Shown piece by piece: positions 1 to 6,195 of a stretch of 8,123 nucleotides of DNA; position 1 is the stretch's first letter, and every line of letters starts with the position of its first letter. The notes under the pieces were generated by a model. The model was not told the DNA's origin and made no database searches. It was given only the letters and a program-made list of their open reading frames with translations. A program made the translations under genes and the position numbers. The stretch is from an uncultured Candidatus Competibacteraceae bacterium. Lineage in GTDB: Bacteria; Pseudomonadota; Gammaproteobacteria; Competibacterales; Competibacteraceae. The DNA lies in the NCBI GenBank assembly GCA_937960715.1, contig CALGOO010000138.1, forward strand, positions 1-8,123. The letters run 5' to 3'.

Positions 1-574
1 CGATGGAGCGGTCGCTCGCCTCATGGTCGGCGTCGTATAGCTGATCGAGCAGGGCATCGCGCGAATACACCCGTCCAGGTCGTTTCAGCAGGATGGACAA
101 TAGCCGGTATTCGTTCCGGGTCAACTCCAGCGGCTGGCCGGCGTAGCGTATTTGCATCCGTTCCTCATCGACGGTAAAGCCCGCTCCCGCAACGGCAGGA
201 TCGCCGCGATCGATCCGCCGAAAAATGACCTTGACGCGCGCCACGACCTCCCGGGGACTGAAGGGCTTGCAGATATAGTCGTCGGCGCCCAGTTCCAGGC
301 CCAGCAAACGGTCGATCTCTTCCACCCGGGCCGTAATCATGATCACGGGCAGGTCGCTGAATTCCCTCAATTCCCGGCAAATCGTCAGACCGTCCTTGCC
401 CGGCAACATCAGATCGAGCAGCAGCAAATCGGGCGGCGCGCGCCGGATCGCATCGATCACGCGATCGCCATGCTCCAGCCACTGGGCCCGAAACCCGGCG
501 GCTTGCAAATAATCGCTCAACAACTGGGCGATCTTGGGTTCGTCCTCGACGATCAGGATGTTCTTGACCGGCAT
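1..574 (-). CDS. baeR: BaeR-like OmpR-family response regulator (3' end outside window)
   Basis: This is a DNA-binding response regulator that should be phosphorylated by the kinase encoded just upstream and then act on envelope-stress or efflux promoters, as BaeR does in E. coli. 191 residues are visible and the C-terminus lies beyond base 1; BaeR proteins are about 240 residues. The receiver domain covers residues 5-118: acidic pair E10-D11, phospho-acceptor D54 in LLLLDLMLPGKDG, T81 and K103 (DDYICKPFSPRE). The stretch EEIDRLLGLELGADDYICKP is almost that of E. coli BaeR as I recall it. The winged-helix domain begins near residue 128 (LTRNEYRLLSILLKRPGRVYSRDALLDQLYD) and is cut inside the recognition helix region. 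The ATG at 574 is the only reasonable start because the kinase stop codon (586-584) closes the frame 9 nt upstream. A weak GAG precedes it. Translation is probably coupled to the kinase gene. The family is certain; the BaeR name is very likely. Confidence 0.93.
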   Translation of the reverse strand, partial: MPVKNILIVEDEPKIAQLLSDYLQAAGFRAQWLEHGDRVIDAIRRAPPDLLLLDLMLPGKDGLTICRELREFSDLPVIMITARVEEIDRLLGLELGADDYICKPFSPREVVARVKVIFRRIDRGDPAVAGAGFTVDEERMQIRYAGQPLELTRNEYRLLSILLKRPGRVYSRDALLDQLYDADHEASDRSI

Positions 575-583
575 AAGCTCGCA

Positions 584-2095
584 TCAACTGGCAACGCACC
601 GGGGCAGCGCGATGCCGATCCGCAATCCACCCAGGAGTGACGGTTGCGCTGTAAGGGTTCCCTCATGGGCGATCACGATACTCTGGCAAATCGCCAGTCC
701 CAGACCGCTGCCGCCCCGCCGCCGACTGCGCGAGGCGTCCACCCGATAGAGGCGCTCGAACAAGCGTGCGCAGTCTGCGCGCGTCACTCCAGGCGGTGAG
801 TCGTCGATGAAGGCACGGATGACGGGTCCGGCGACATGGGCGGTGATTTCGACACGCCCACCCGCATCAGTATAGCGGACCGAATTTTCCAGCAGATTGG
901 AGAACAGTTGCAGCAAACGTTGCCGGTCTCCGTTCACGGGCAGGTTCGGCAAGCTCGGCTGCGCCAGGGCCAGCGTCAAACCGTGCCGTTGGGCGCGGGT
1001 GGCGAAGGTGGTGATGGTCTGGATCAGAACCTCCCCCAGATCAAGCGGGCGCCGATGGTAGCTCAGGGCGCCCAGATCGGCGAGCGATAGCTCGTGCAGG
1101 TCCTCGACCAGCTTGCTCAAACGGTCGATTTCGCTCCGTAACGACCCCAGCCCGGCCCGGTCGAACGGACGAATCCCGTCTTCCAGGGCTTCCAGTTCGC
1201 CGCGCACCACGGTCAGCGGCGTGCGCAGTTCGTGGGAAATGTCCGCGATCCAGCGCCGCCGCGCCCGTTGGTTGTCCGCCAAGGTGCGGGCAAGGGTGTT
1301 GATGTCCCGACCCAGCTCGGCGATTTCGTCCCGACCCTTGATTTTGACCTGAATCTGGTAGTTGCCCGAAGCCAGCTTTCTGACCAGGCCGGCCAATCCG
1401 CGCAGCGGTCGCGTCAATCGCTGCGCCAGCAATAAAGCCAGCAACGCGGCGCCGGCCAGCAAGGCCGTCGCGATCAGCAGAAACGTATGCGATTGCCGGC
1501 GCATGAAGTCCAACTCTCGCGCGTTGGTAATTCGCTTGAGCGGGTTCAGCGCCAGCCAGCCAACTGTTCGGTTATCGACCACCAGGGGCCTGCGAATCAG
1601 GGCATCGTCGTTGACGGTGACACGACCGATCACCGGTTGTCCTTGGGCGTCGAACAGCACCAGACGGGAATTGAGCGACAGGGGATCGGGTGGCGGTGGC
1701 CGGGGCGGCGGTCGCTCAAGGGGCATTCCAGGACCGGCGAACGGCGGTGGTGGCGGTCCAGGCGGCGGTCGCTCGAGGGGCATTCCGGGACCGGCGAACG
1801 GCGGCGGCGGTCGCGGTGGGCGCGATTCCCCGTCATAGGGGGACGCATCCTGATGCAATAGCCACAGCCAGAGTCGCGGACGATCGCGCAACCATCGCCA
1901 CTGATCCTGGCGGTGGGCATACTCGTTTTGCAAGCGGGTCACCAGGACATCCAGGCGCTCGCCTTCCGCCTGTTGAATGTAATTCAGGAAACCGCGACCG
2001 ATGCTCCATTGGGCGAGTAACGCCATGACAGCCAGAGTGCCGCCCGTACTGAGCAACAGCGATAGAAACAGTTGATGGGCGATTTTCAAGCGCAT
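584..2095 (-). CDS. baeS: BaeS-like sensor histidine kinase with proline-rich periplasmic insert
   Basis: This is an inner-membrane sensor kinase that autophosphorylates on histidine and passes phosphate to the adjacent regulator. Its layout over 503 residues is: TM1 about 8-29; periplasmic sensor 30-203; TM2 about 204-225; HAMP 226-277; HisKA with H288 in WIADISHELRTPL; HATPase with N-box 399-406 (SNLLENSVRY), G1-like DDSPPG 431-436, and GGSGLGLAI 461-469. The kinase core, including the RGELEALEDG and LLENSVRYTD stretches, closely follows E. coli BaeS from memory. The G1 box has S-P-P-G in place of the usual G-x-G, which is also BaeS-like, so it is not a defect. The sensor loop contains the proline-rich duplication described separately (residues about 92-138). 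The ATG at 2095 gives a short basic N-terminus before TM1 as in BaeS; no clear Shine-Dalgarno is visible. The stop is 9 nt before baeR. Only about 30 nt separate the upstream hairpin from the start, so a promoter must overlap that hairpin, or the gene is read through from upstream. Confidence 0.93.
   Translation of the reverse strand: MRLKIAHQLFLSLLLSTGGTLAVMALLAQWSIGRGFLNYIQQAEGERLDVLVTRLQNEYAHRQDQWRWLRDRPRLWLWLLHQDASPYDGESRPPRPPPPFAGPGMPLERPPPGPPPPPFAGPGMPLERPPPRPPPPDPLSLNSRLVLFDAQGQPVIGRVTVNDDALIRRPLVVDNRTVGWLALNPLKRITNARELDFMRRQSHTFLLIATALLAGAALLALLLAQRLTRPLRGLAGLVRKLASGNYQIQVKIKGRDEIAELGRDINTLARTLADNQRARRRWIADISHELRTPLTVVRGELEALEDGIRPFDRAGLGSLRSEIDRLSKLVEDLHELSLADLGALSYHRRPLDLGEVLIQTITTFATRAQRHGLTLALAQPSLPNLPVNGDRQRLLQLFSNLLENSVRYTDAGGRVEITAHVAGPVIRAFIDDSPPGVTRADCARLFERLYRVDASRSRRRGGSGLGLAICQSIVIAHEGTLTAQPSLLGGLRIGIALPRCVAS
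1704..1817. repeat. 57-bp tandem duplication inside baeS
   Basis: Two direct copies of a 57-bp unit lie head to tail (1704-1760 and 1761-1817). The first 50 or so bases of the two copies differ at about four positions and the last bases diverge more. Because 57 is a multiple of three, the frame is kept. The copies encode the 19-residue units FAGPGMPLERPPPGPPPPP and FAGPGMPLERPPPRPPPPD. The flanks at 1691-1703 and 1808-1820 are also GGT/GGC-rich, so the whole stretch 1685-1825 is a low-complexity proline tract. The core GPGMP also occurs once in the matching place of E. coli BaeS as I recall it, suggesting local expansion of a native motif and not an inserted domain. Confidence 0.9.
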
Positions 2096-2126
2096 CGAGA
2101 ACGAGTGCCTGAGAGACAGTCTGAAA

Positions 2127-2154
2127 GCTCCTCGCCCGCCGGCGGGCGAGGAGC
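2127..2154 (-). terminator. Perfect 28-bp GC-rich palindrome, probable terminator of the monohaem gene
   Basis: The 14 bases at 2127-2140 (GCTCCTCGCCCGCC) are the exact reverse complement of 2141-2154, which can fold as a long GC-rich stem with a tight turn. Read on the minus strand it lies 37 nt after the stop of the upstream gene and is followed by TTTCAG, a short and weak T-run. It fits an intrinsic terminator or transcript-end stabiliser between the exported haem protein and baeS. A perfect palindrome could also be a protein-binding site. The T-run is too poor to be certain. Confidence 0.6.
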
Positions 2155-2169
2155 AGGGGCGAACGCGCC

Positions 2170-2192
2170 AGAGGCTGTCCGAAACCGCCTCT
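2170..2192 (-). other. Small hairpin overlapping the stop of the monohaem gene
   Basis: AGAGGC (2170-2175) and GCCTCT (2187-2192) pair around an 11-nt loop. The right arm touches the stop codon of the upstream gene. There is no T-run. It may add to transcript ending together with the stronger palindrome 15 nt further downstream, or be chance in GC-rich DNA. Confidence 0.25.
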
Positions 2193-3598
2193 CAGTGCGC
2201 GGATCGGCGTGCGCGCCGCTCGGCCGGGCCGGCCGGGTCCTGGGCGAAGCTGGCGAGCAGGTCCTTCAGATCGCGCTGACGACGTTCCAGATCGGCGAAT
2301 TTGCGGGAGGTGACGCCGTCCACCGGATCCAGCACCTCGATGCCGGTCAGAAAGCCGGACAACGCAGCCGGATTCCCCAGGGAGTTTGGCAGGGTATGCC
2401 GTTCCGGGAAACCCACATGCAGGAAACCGGTGCCGGTCTCGTCCCGATGGCAGCCGCCGCAGGTGTTGAGGGCAAAACCGTGGCGCGCATCGTTGTGCCT
2501 GATGCCAGCGGCGCTCCAGGGAATGTCGTTGAAAGGTCCGACCAGTGGGTTGACCGTGAAGCTGCGGTGGTCGGCGTCGGCGAACTCCGCCAACTGGAAC
2601 GGACCGGCGGCGGACGCTGCGCCAAACCATGGCGGCGCCAGCTCGAAGGTCGCGTCCAGTAATTGCCGTTCATTGGCGTTGATCAGCGCCGCCAGGGTCT
2701 CGGTGCCGTTGAGCGCATACGTGTCCGGGGTGAAGGCCACCGTATGCGGGCGGAGCAGGCCGGTGGTGGGATCGATGACGAACTCTCGCAATTCCCAGGG
2801 CAAGTCCAGGGCCACTTCGTTGGTGCGAATTTGGGCCAGGGCCGAGCCGTTGGGCTGGTCCGGGGCCGCGCCCGCGTCGGTGAAGCGGCGGGTGATGGTT
2901 TCCAGGGTCGCGTTGTAATCCCCGCTACCCGGCGCGAAACGACTCAACCCTGCCCAGGCTTCCGCCCAATGTCGCAATTCGACCATGGTCGTGGCCGGCA
3001 GGGCGTATTCGAAGATCACCGTGAATCCCCCCGGCACGGCGCCGGCCACCGGCGGCAACGGCAGACCGTTTTGATCGAGCAGGCCGAAGATGAATCGACC
3101 CTCGCCCGCGTTCTTCACCTCGCGTCGCTCGTGCTCGCGCAGATCGACGCGGCTGACGATCGCCAGGAGCTTGAAGGGCGCCTTGTGCAAATTCAGCCGC
3201 TGGCCGCCGCTGGCTTGCAACCAGGGGTCGATGACCAGGGGACGAATGTTCGGGCGGGCGGGCGCCAAGTGTCCGTTGACCGTCTGCTCCCGTTCCCAGC
3301 TTTCGAACCAGCGCAGCGCGAATTCGGCCGGGTCCTGCTCGCCCGCCATTTGCTCGATCAGATGGCGGAAGGTCCAGGCGCCGGCAACGGCGCTGGCGGC
3401 GGCGGTGCGCATCGGGTCTTCCACCACGCCGAGGTGGGTAATCAGGAGACTGCGATCGATCTCGATCGGACGCTCTCCCGGTCTGGGGGGTTGGCCTGGC
3501 GGTTGAGGCGCGCGTTGACCATAAGCGAGTGGCATGATGATGGCGCTGACCAACAACAGGCCAGCGGTCAGGAGTCGGGCAGTCGATGCTGGTTTCAT
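2192..3598 (-). CDS. Exported protein with a single c-type haem motif, family not recognised
   Basis: 468 residues from the chosen start. Residues 1-28 form a clear signal peptide (basic MKPASTAR, hydrophobic LLTAGLLLVSAIIMPLAYG, likely cut near G27-Q28), so the protein is periplasmic or beyond. A proline-rich linker follows (29-44). The bulk (45-370) has no motif I can name, though LNLHKAPFKLLAIVSRVDLRE and AGEGRFIFG read as conserved cores. One CxxCH is present at residues 380-384 (CGGCH), the signature for covalent haem c attachment. HxxF-rich sequence after it offers distal ligand candidates, including M/H residues, but none can be assigned. The C-terminus is charged and probably helical (SRKFADLERRQRDLKDLLASFAQD). 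The start at 3598 is preferred over an in-frame ATG at 3649 because of the signal peptide and a good ribosome site. A role in electron transfer is inference from the haem motif only. It lies upstream of baeSR on the same strand but is separated by a hairpin. Confidence 0.85.
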   Translation of the reverse strand: MKPASTARLLTAGLLLVSAIIMPLAYGQRAPQPPGQPPRPGERPIEIDRSLLITHLGVVEDPMRTAAASAVAGAWTFRHLIEQMAGEQDPAEFALRWFESWEREQTVNGHLAPARPNIRPLVIDPWLQASGGQRLNLHKAPFKLLAIVSRVDLREHERREVKNAGEGRFIFGLLDQNGLPLPPVAGAVPGGFTVIFEYALPATTMVELRHWAEAWAGLSRFAPGSGDYNATLETITRRFTDAGAAPDQPNGSALAQIRTNEVALDLPWELREFVIDPTTGLLRPHTVAFTPDTYALNGTETLAALINANERQLLDATFELAPPWFGAASAAGPFQLAEFADADHRSFTVNPLVGPFNDIPWSAAGIRHNDARHGFALNTCGGCHRDETGTGFLHVGFPERHTLPNSLGNPAALSGFLTGIEVLDPVDGVTSRKFADLERRQRDLKDLLASFAQDPAGPAERRARRSAH

Positions 3599-3603
3599 GG
3601 GGG

Positions 3604-3609
3604 TCTCCC
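3604..3609 (-). promoter_or_regulatory. Ribosome binding site deciding the start at 3598
   Basis: On the minus strand GGGAGA lies five bases (CCCCC) before the ATG at 3598. The in-frame ATG at 3649 would add 17 residues ahead of an otherwise standard signal peptide. This site therefore fixes the start. Confidence 0.75.
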
Positions 3610-3724
3610 GCGGTCTTGTGATTCGCGCCAAACGACGCCGATCGGCCATGGTGCTCCGTTGACGCGGTTTTCATATCCGCGCGAAGGGCCGATCAGGCCG
3701 GATGATCAAGTCTTGAGAACCAGC

Positions 3725-4151
3725 CTAGCGGACCAATATGGGGGAAATGCGGAGGGAACCAGGAGAAATCGTGGAGGCCGGAAACGGCGGGTAAAACGGC
3801 ATTCCGAACTTGACGCGCGGAAATGCGATTCCAGTGGAGTCCCTGCTGGAAACCGCTCCACACCCCCACATCGGCCCCATACCCTTGCGGTGCGCGGCGA
3901 AGGCATTCGTCGGCGGCATGGCCAGGCTGGTTTCTTGGAGACGCCTGACCACGGGTTCTACCCGATCGATCAATCCCATGGCTCCAGTGGGTCCAACGAC
4001 GCCCAGGGTACCCATGAATCTCCAGCAGCCCCCTGGCCTTGGCACAGCGTCTGGCCTCCAGATCATCCATGACGACTCCCCTTGCTTGGCGCGCAAGCGC
4101 CTGTGCGCTGAATGCCGAGGCGTCGAAGTCGATGCGGATCGCGGTGGTCAT
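3725..4151 (-). pseudogene. Remnant resembling the C-terminal half of a PIN-like (DUF3368-type) toxin, frameshifted
   Basis: Two minus-strand frames carry the coding signal in turn. From the ATG at 4151 (preceded by AGGTG) to about 4035, one frame reads ...ALARQARGVVMDDLEARRCAKARGLL with GC-rich third positions. From about 4020 down, a second frame reads MGTLGVVGPTGAMGLIDRVEPVVRRLQETSLAM and then runs to a TAG at 3725-3727. Joined, these recall the end of DUF3368/PIN-like proteins as I know them: an acidic LDD-x-x-A-R-R segment, then GTLGVLL-x-A-K-x-x-GLI and a closing helix. The N-terminal half with the first catalytic aspartates is absent, and the AK-x-x-GLI piece is altered. The break lies near 4014-4035. 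Similarity probably ends near 3900; the rest down to 3725 is unrecognised. No antitoxin is visible. The assignment rests on memory of the family pattern and is moderate at best. Truncation plus frame change argues against function. Confidence 0.45.
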
Positions 4152-4189
4152 GGTTCACCTGAAGCGAGAGGTTCGACCGGCTTGACCAG

Positions 4190-4446
4190 TCAAGGCGTCG
4201 TTCCATGCACGACGCGCTGAACGGTACTGACACCAATACCGGGCTCCGTCGCGATCTTCTTGATGCCTTTGCCCTGAGGCGCGCCGCGCGGATCCGTTCC
4301 TCAACGCGCTCTGGTGTACGTGGCCGGCCCAGGGTCTTGCCCTGTGTCCGGGCTCGCTCCAGTCCGGCCTTGACCCGCTCGCGGATCATCGCGCGCTCGA
4401 ACGCGGCAAATAGCCACATGATGGATTGTCGTGGCTGACGGCTTCT
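4190..4446 (-). pseudogene. Serine recombinase (resolvase/invertase) C-terminal fragment with frameshift
   Basis: From the ATG at 4419 the frame reads MWLFAAFERAMIRERVKAGL, then ERARTQGKTLGRPRTPERVEERIRAARL. This is the typical end of the catalytic domain, the long E-helix and the GRPR hinge of resolvase/invertase recombinases. Near 4275-4279 the frame breaks. One frame over, it continues QGKGIKKIATEPGIGVSTVQ and RVVHGTTP, the Hin-like helix-turn-helix, ending at TGA 4192-4190. One missing base in the C-run before CAG would explain the break. The catalytic N-terminus (about 120 residues with the active serine) is missing: the frame is open only up to a TGA at 4449-4447 that coincides with the modC stop, and residues before MWLF do not match the family. 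The gene is therefore both truncated and frameshifted. It is a relic of a mobile element or integrated cassette that ended beside modC. Confidence 0.8.
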
Positions 4447-5523
4447 TCAGGCCGCCCCCAGATACTGCCAGGCACGAGCCTTGAACAGGCAATAGACGGT
4501 ATCACCCTCGGTCAGGCCGAGATCGTGGACGGCCTTGACGGTGATTTCGGCCAGGATCGGCACGCCAACGTCGACTTCCACCAACATCCGGTCGGCGATC
4601 CGGCGCAGGCCCAGAATGCGGCCGGGCACCTGATTTTGAATGGTGATGTCGGCAATCGGGCGGCGAGCCAAGGCGACATCGGCGGCGCGCAGGGCGATCC
4701 AGGTTTCGGTTCCCGGCGACAGATCGGACAGCGGCAAATGCAGTTCGTGATGATCGTAGCGCACCGTGGTGCAACCGACATCCAGTTCGTGCCGGCTGAC
4801 CGTTACTTGCAGCACGTTTTCCAATCCCAGCGAGCGCGCCAATCCAAGAATGTGCTCCTGGCGGATCACTTCCAGAAACGGGCCCTGACCCAGGATGCGG
4901 CCCTGTTCCATCACCGCCAGATGCGGGGTCAGATACAGGATTTCGTTGATGGCGTGGCTGACGTAGAGCATCGGCAGGCGCAGTTCGTCCCGCACCCGGC
5001 GCAGGAAAGGCAAAATCTGGCGCTTGCGGCCCTCGTCCAGCGCCGCCAGCGGTTCGTCCAGCAACAGCAGGCGGGGCGAGGCCAGCAAGGTCCGGCCCAG
5101 CGCCACCCGCTGCCGCTCGCCGCCGGACAAATGGCGTGGGCGACGGTGCAGGAGATGACCGATGTCCAGCAGGTCGATGATTTGCGTCGGGGTGAATTGC
5201 CGCTGCGCCGGTGGCAGTAATTTGAAGCCGTACAGCAGGTTGTGCTGGACCGAGAGATGAGGGAACAACTGGCTGTCCTGAAACACCAGTCCGACCCGGC
5301 GCCGGTGCGACGGCAGATCGATCCGCTTGCGCGCGTCGAACAGCGGAACGCCGTCAAGGTTAATGTGGCCGGTTTTTGGCCGCGCCAGGCCGGCGATGGC
5401 ACGCAGCAGGGTGCTTTTGCCGCAGCCGGAAGGACCGAACAGCCCACTCACCGGCTGCTCCAGCGTCAACCGGCCTTGCAGGGAGAAGGAACCTTGATGA
5501 AGTTCGAGATCGAGGGTAAGCAC
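4447..5523 (-). CDS. modC: Molybdate ABC transporter ATP-binding protein ModC
   Basis: This ATPase energises molybdate import with the ModB permease and a ModA binding protein (not in the window). From GTG 5523 it is 358 residues, the usual ModC length. The ABC domain has Walker A GPSGCGKST (30-38), Q-loop Q82, signature LSGGERQR (132-139), Walker B LLLLDEP (152-158) and H-loop in YVSHAINE. The C-terminal part (about 225-358) is a molybdate-binding Mop/TOBE domain: VPGRILGL and VPILAEITVKAVHDLGLTEG are characteristic. The frame stays open upstream to an ATG at 5619, but those 32 extra residues come from AT-rich control DNA and overlap the divergent gene at 5599. The GTG gives the normal N-terminus LTLDLELHQGSF. 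No Shine-Dalgarno is visible before it, so the start is likely but not certain. The gene stands alone here, separated from modB by two plus-strand genes, and must have its own promoter in the region 5524-5598. Confidence 0.93.
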   Translation of the reverse strand: MLTLDLELHQGSFSLQGRLTLEQPVSGLFGPSGCGKSTLLRAIAGLARPKTGHINLDGVPLFDARKRIDLPSHRRRVGLVFQDSQLFPHLSVQHNLLYGFKLLPPAQRQFTPTQIIDLLDIGHLLHRRPRHLSGGERQRVALGRTLLASPRLLLLDEPLAALDEGRKRQILPFLRRVRDELRLPMLYVSHAINEILYLTPHLAVMEQGRILGQGPFLEVIRQEHILGLARSLGLENVLQVTVSRHELDVGCTTVRYDHHELHLPLSDLSPGTETWIALRAADVALARRPIADITIQNQVPGRILGLRRIADRMLVEVDVGVPILAEITVKAVHDLGLTEGDTVYCLFKARAWQYLGAA

Positions 5524-5536
5524 AAGAGGTGTGATT

Positions 5537-5559
5537 ATTGACTTTATACAAAGTCCAAT
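5537..5559. promoter_or_regulatory. Operator-like dyad in the modC / small membrane gene divergent region
   Basis: ATTGACTTT (5537-5545) and AAAGTCCAAT (5550-5559) are inverted copies around ATAC. The inner six bases, GACTTT/AAAGTC, pair perfectly, and the outer AAT/ATT pair if one extra C at 5556 is looped out. It sits in a 75-bp AT-rich gap between two divergent starts, 14 nt upstream of the modC GTG, a typical place for a repressor. It does not look like the ModE operator I know from E. coli, so the regulator is unknown. Confidence 0.4.
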
Positions 5560-5565
5560 TATTTT
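5538..5565 (+). promoter_or_regulatory. Possible sigma-70 promoter for the small membrane gene
   Basis: TTGACT (5538-5543) matches five of six -35 bases. A -10-like TATTTT (5560-5565) follows at 16-bp spacing, placing transcription start near 5573, ahead of the ATG at 5599. The dyad overlaps the -35 and spacer, so a bound regulator would block it. On the other strand TATAAAA (5568-5562) could be a -10 for modC, but no convincing -35 was found for it. Confidence 0.35.
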
Positions 5566-5598
5566 ATACCAATAGTGCTGAAAAATCCGGATTGAATC

Positions 5599-5886
5599 AT
5601 GGCCATCAATGTATCTCACCTTTTACCCGCAATGGTTGCATTCGCCTATGTGATCGCAATGTGGATGCACGATGGTTGGCAATCCGCGCTCACATTGATG
5701 ATCCCGCTCGCCATACCATTAGGGCTGATTTGGTATGCGGAATCGCTGGGTAATTATACCGGACAGATAGGGCGCGCTCAGATTTCGCAAAAATCGCCCC
5801 CCTTTCTGTTAAAAGGTTTTGGCTGGCTACTTTTACTCGCCCCTTTGGGGATATTTTTCATTGGATGGTCAGGTGGAAACGCTTAA
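5599..5886 (+). CDS. Small three-helix membrane protein of unknown function
   Basis: A 95-residue hydrophobic protein with three probable membrane helices: about 7-23 (LLPAMVAFAYVIAMWMH), 29-47 (SALTLMIPLAIPLGLIWYA) and 71-90 (LKGFGWLLLLAPLGIFFIGW). A polar loop (48-70, with NYTGQIGRAQISQKSP) lies between helices 2 and 3. I do not recognise a family. The ATG at 5599 is the first start after an in-frame TGA at 5593-5595; the ribosome site is weak (GGA about nine bases upstream). The gene lies in DNA visibly richer in A/T than modC or the HPP gene, with codons ending more often in A or T, which suggests a separate origin. It diverges from modC, and a hairpin overlaps its stop. Orderly hydrophobic segments and a promoter-like region upstream support it being a real gene. 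Confidence 0.7.
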   Translation: MAINVSHLLPAMVAFAYVIAMWMHDGWQSALTLMIPLAIPLGLIWYAESLGNYTGQIGRAQISQKSPPFLLKGFGWLLLLAPLGIFFIGWSGGNA

Positions 5887-5900
5887 TAAGCGTCCCATCC
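5863..5900 (+). terminator. Two-part hairpin at the end of the small membrane gene
   Basis: An inner stem ACGCTT (5879-5884) / AAGCGT (5888-5893) with loop AAT spans the stop codon. An outer pair GGATGG (5863-5868) / CCATCC (5895-5900) can close around it with a one-sided bulge. A loose T-rich stretch (GAATTTTCCTTTG) follows. It could act as a terminator, but the stem starts inside the coding sequence and the T-run is interrupted. Confidence 0.35.
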
Positions 5901-6195
5901 GTGAATTTTCCTTTGATCGCCTGAAGTCACAGCAACACTTATCCGCCCGGTTTAGCATATTAGCGAGACCATATCTGCTTCGTGCCCGATTGCCGAGTCA
6001 CATTTATCAATGATTTCGGAATCGCGACGTCAGGCCATTTCCGCCGGGAATCCGCTCTAGGACGGACTTGCCAACGGTGGGATGCGCGTCTCTTCGAAGA
6101 CCCTGCCAGGGAGGAGTACCCACAAAGTCGAATCGACAAAATCAGTAGAGGTTACTAAAGGTTAGGGAACGATCAAGCCCTGAGTTCGATATAAG
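5901..6195. other. Gene-free stretch upstream of the HPP-CBS gene
   Basis: About 300 bases without a supported gene. A 64-residue frame (5819-6013, plus strand) starts inside the small membrane gene and is charged and featureless, so it was not called. The only structure I see is a short perfect dyad GTCGA-A-TCGAC at 6127-6137, about 60 nt before the HPP start, which could be an operator. No convincing -35/-10 pair, riboswitch fold or RNA gene was recognised. Base composition changes from A/T-rich at the left to mixed at the right, so an old junction may lie here. Confidence 0.4.

Noticed and set aside
165..599. Minus-strand frame starting at an ATG overlapping the baeS stop
   Set aside because: It is out of register with the receiver domain; the register from 574 gives every conserved response-regulator residue.
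2111..2186. CAGTCTGAAAG and GCTGTCCGAAAC as possible insertion-sequence ends
   Set aside because: They resemble some IS termini loosely but are in the same orientation about 60 bp apart, with no transposase or target duplication.
1833..2630. Minus-strand frame overlapping both the monohaem gene end and baeS start
   Set aside because: It runs out of frame through two well-supported genes and the palindrome, and its translation is arginine-rich without any motif.
2663..4072. Long open frame (469 residues) on the plus strand opposite the monohaem gene
   Set aside because: It is antisense to a gene with a signal peptide, ribosome site and haem motif, its translation is low in hydrophobic order and rich in G/R/Q, and it crosses into the gene graveyard. 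It is a stop-free artefact of GC-rich DNA.
4275..4279. Programmed -1 frameshift in the recombinase fragment
   Set aside because: No slippery heptamer is present at the shift, and the gene also lacks its catalytic half, so plain decay is simpler.
5524..5619. 32-residue N-terminal extension of ModC from the ATG at 5619
   Set aside because: It lies in AT-rich control DNA, overlaps the divergent gene, and is absent from the ModC family; the GTG at 5523 gives the normal start.
5819..6013. 64-residue plus-strand frame overlapping the small membrane gene
   Set aside because: It starts inside another gene in a different register and has no hydrophobic or motif pattern beyond the overlap.
6190..6195. 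TATAAG just before the HPP start as a -10 box
   Set aside because: Transcription would begin downstream of the ATG, so it cannot serve that start.
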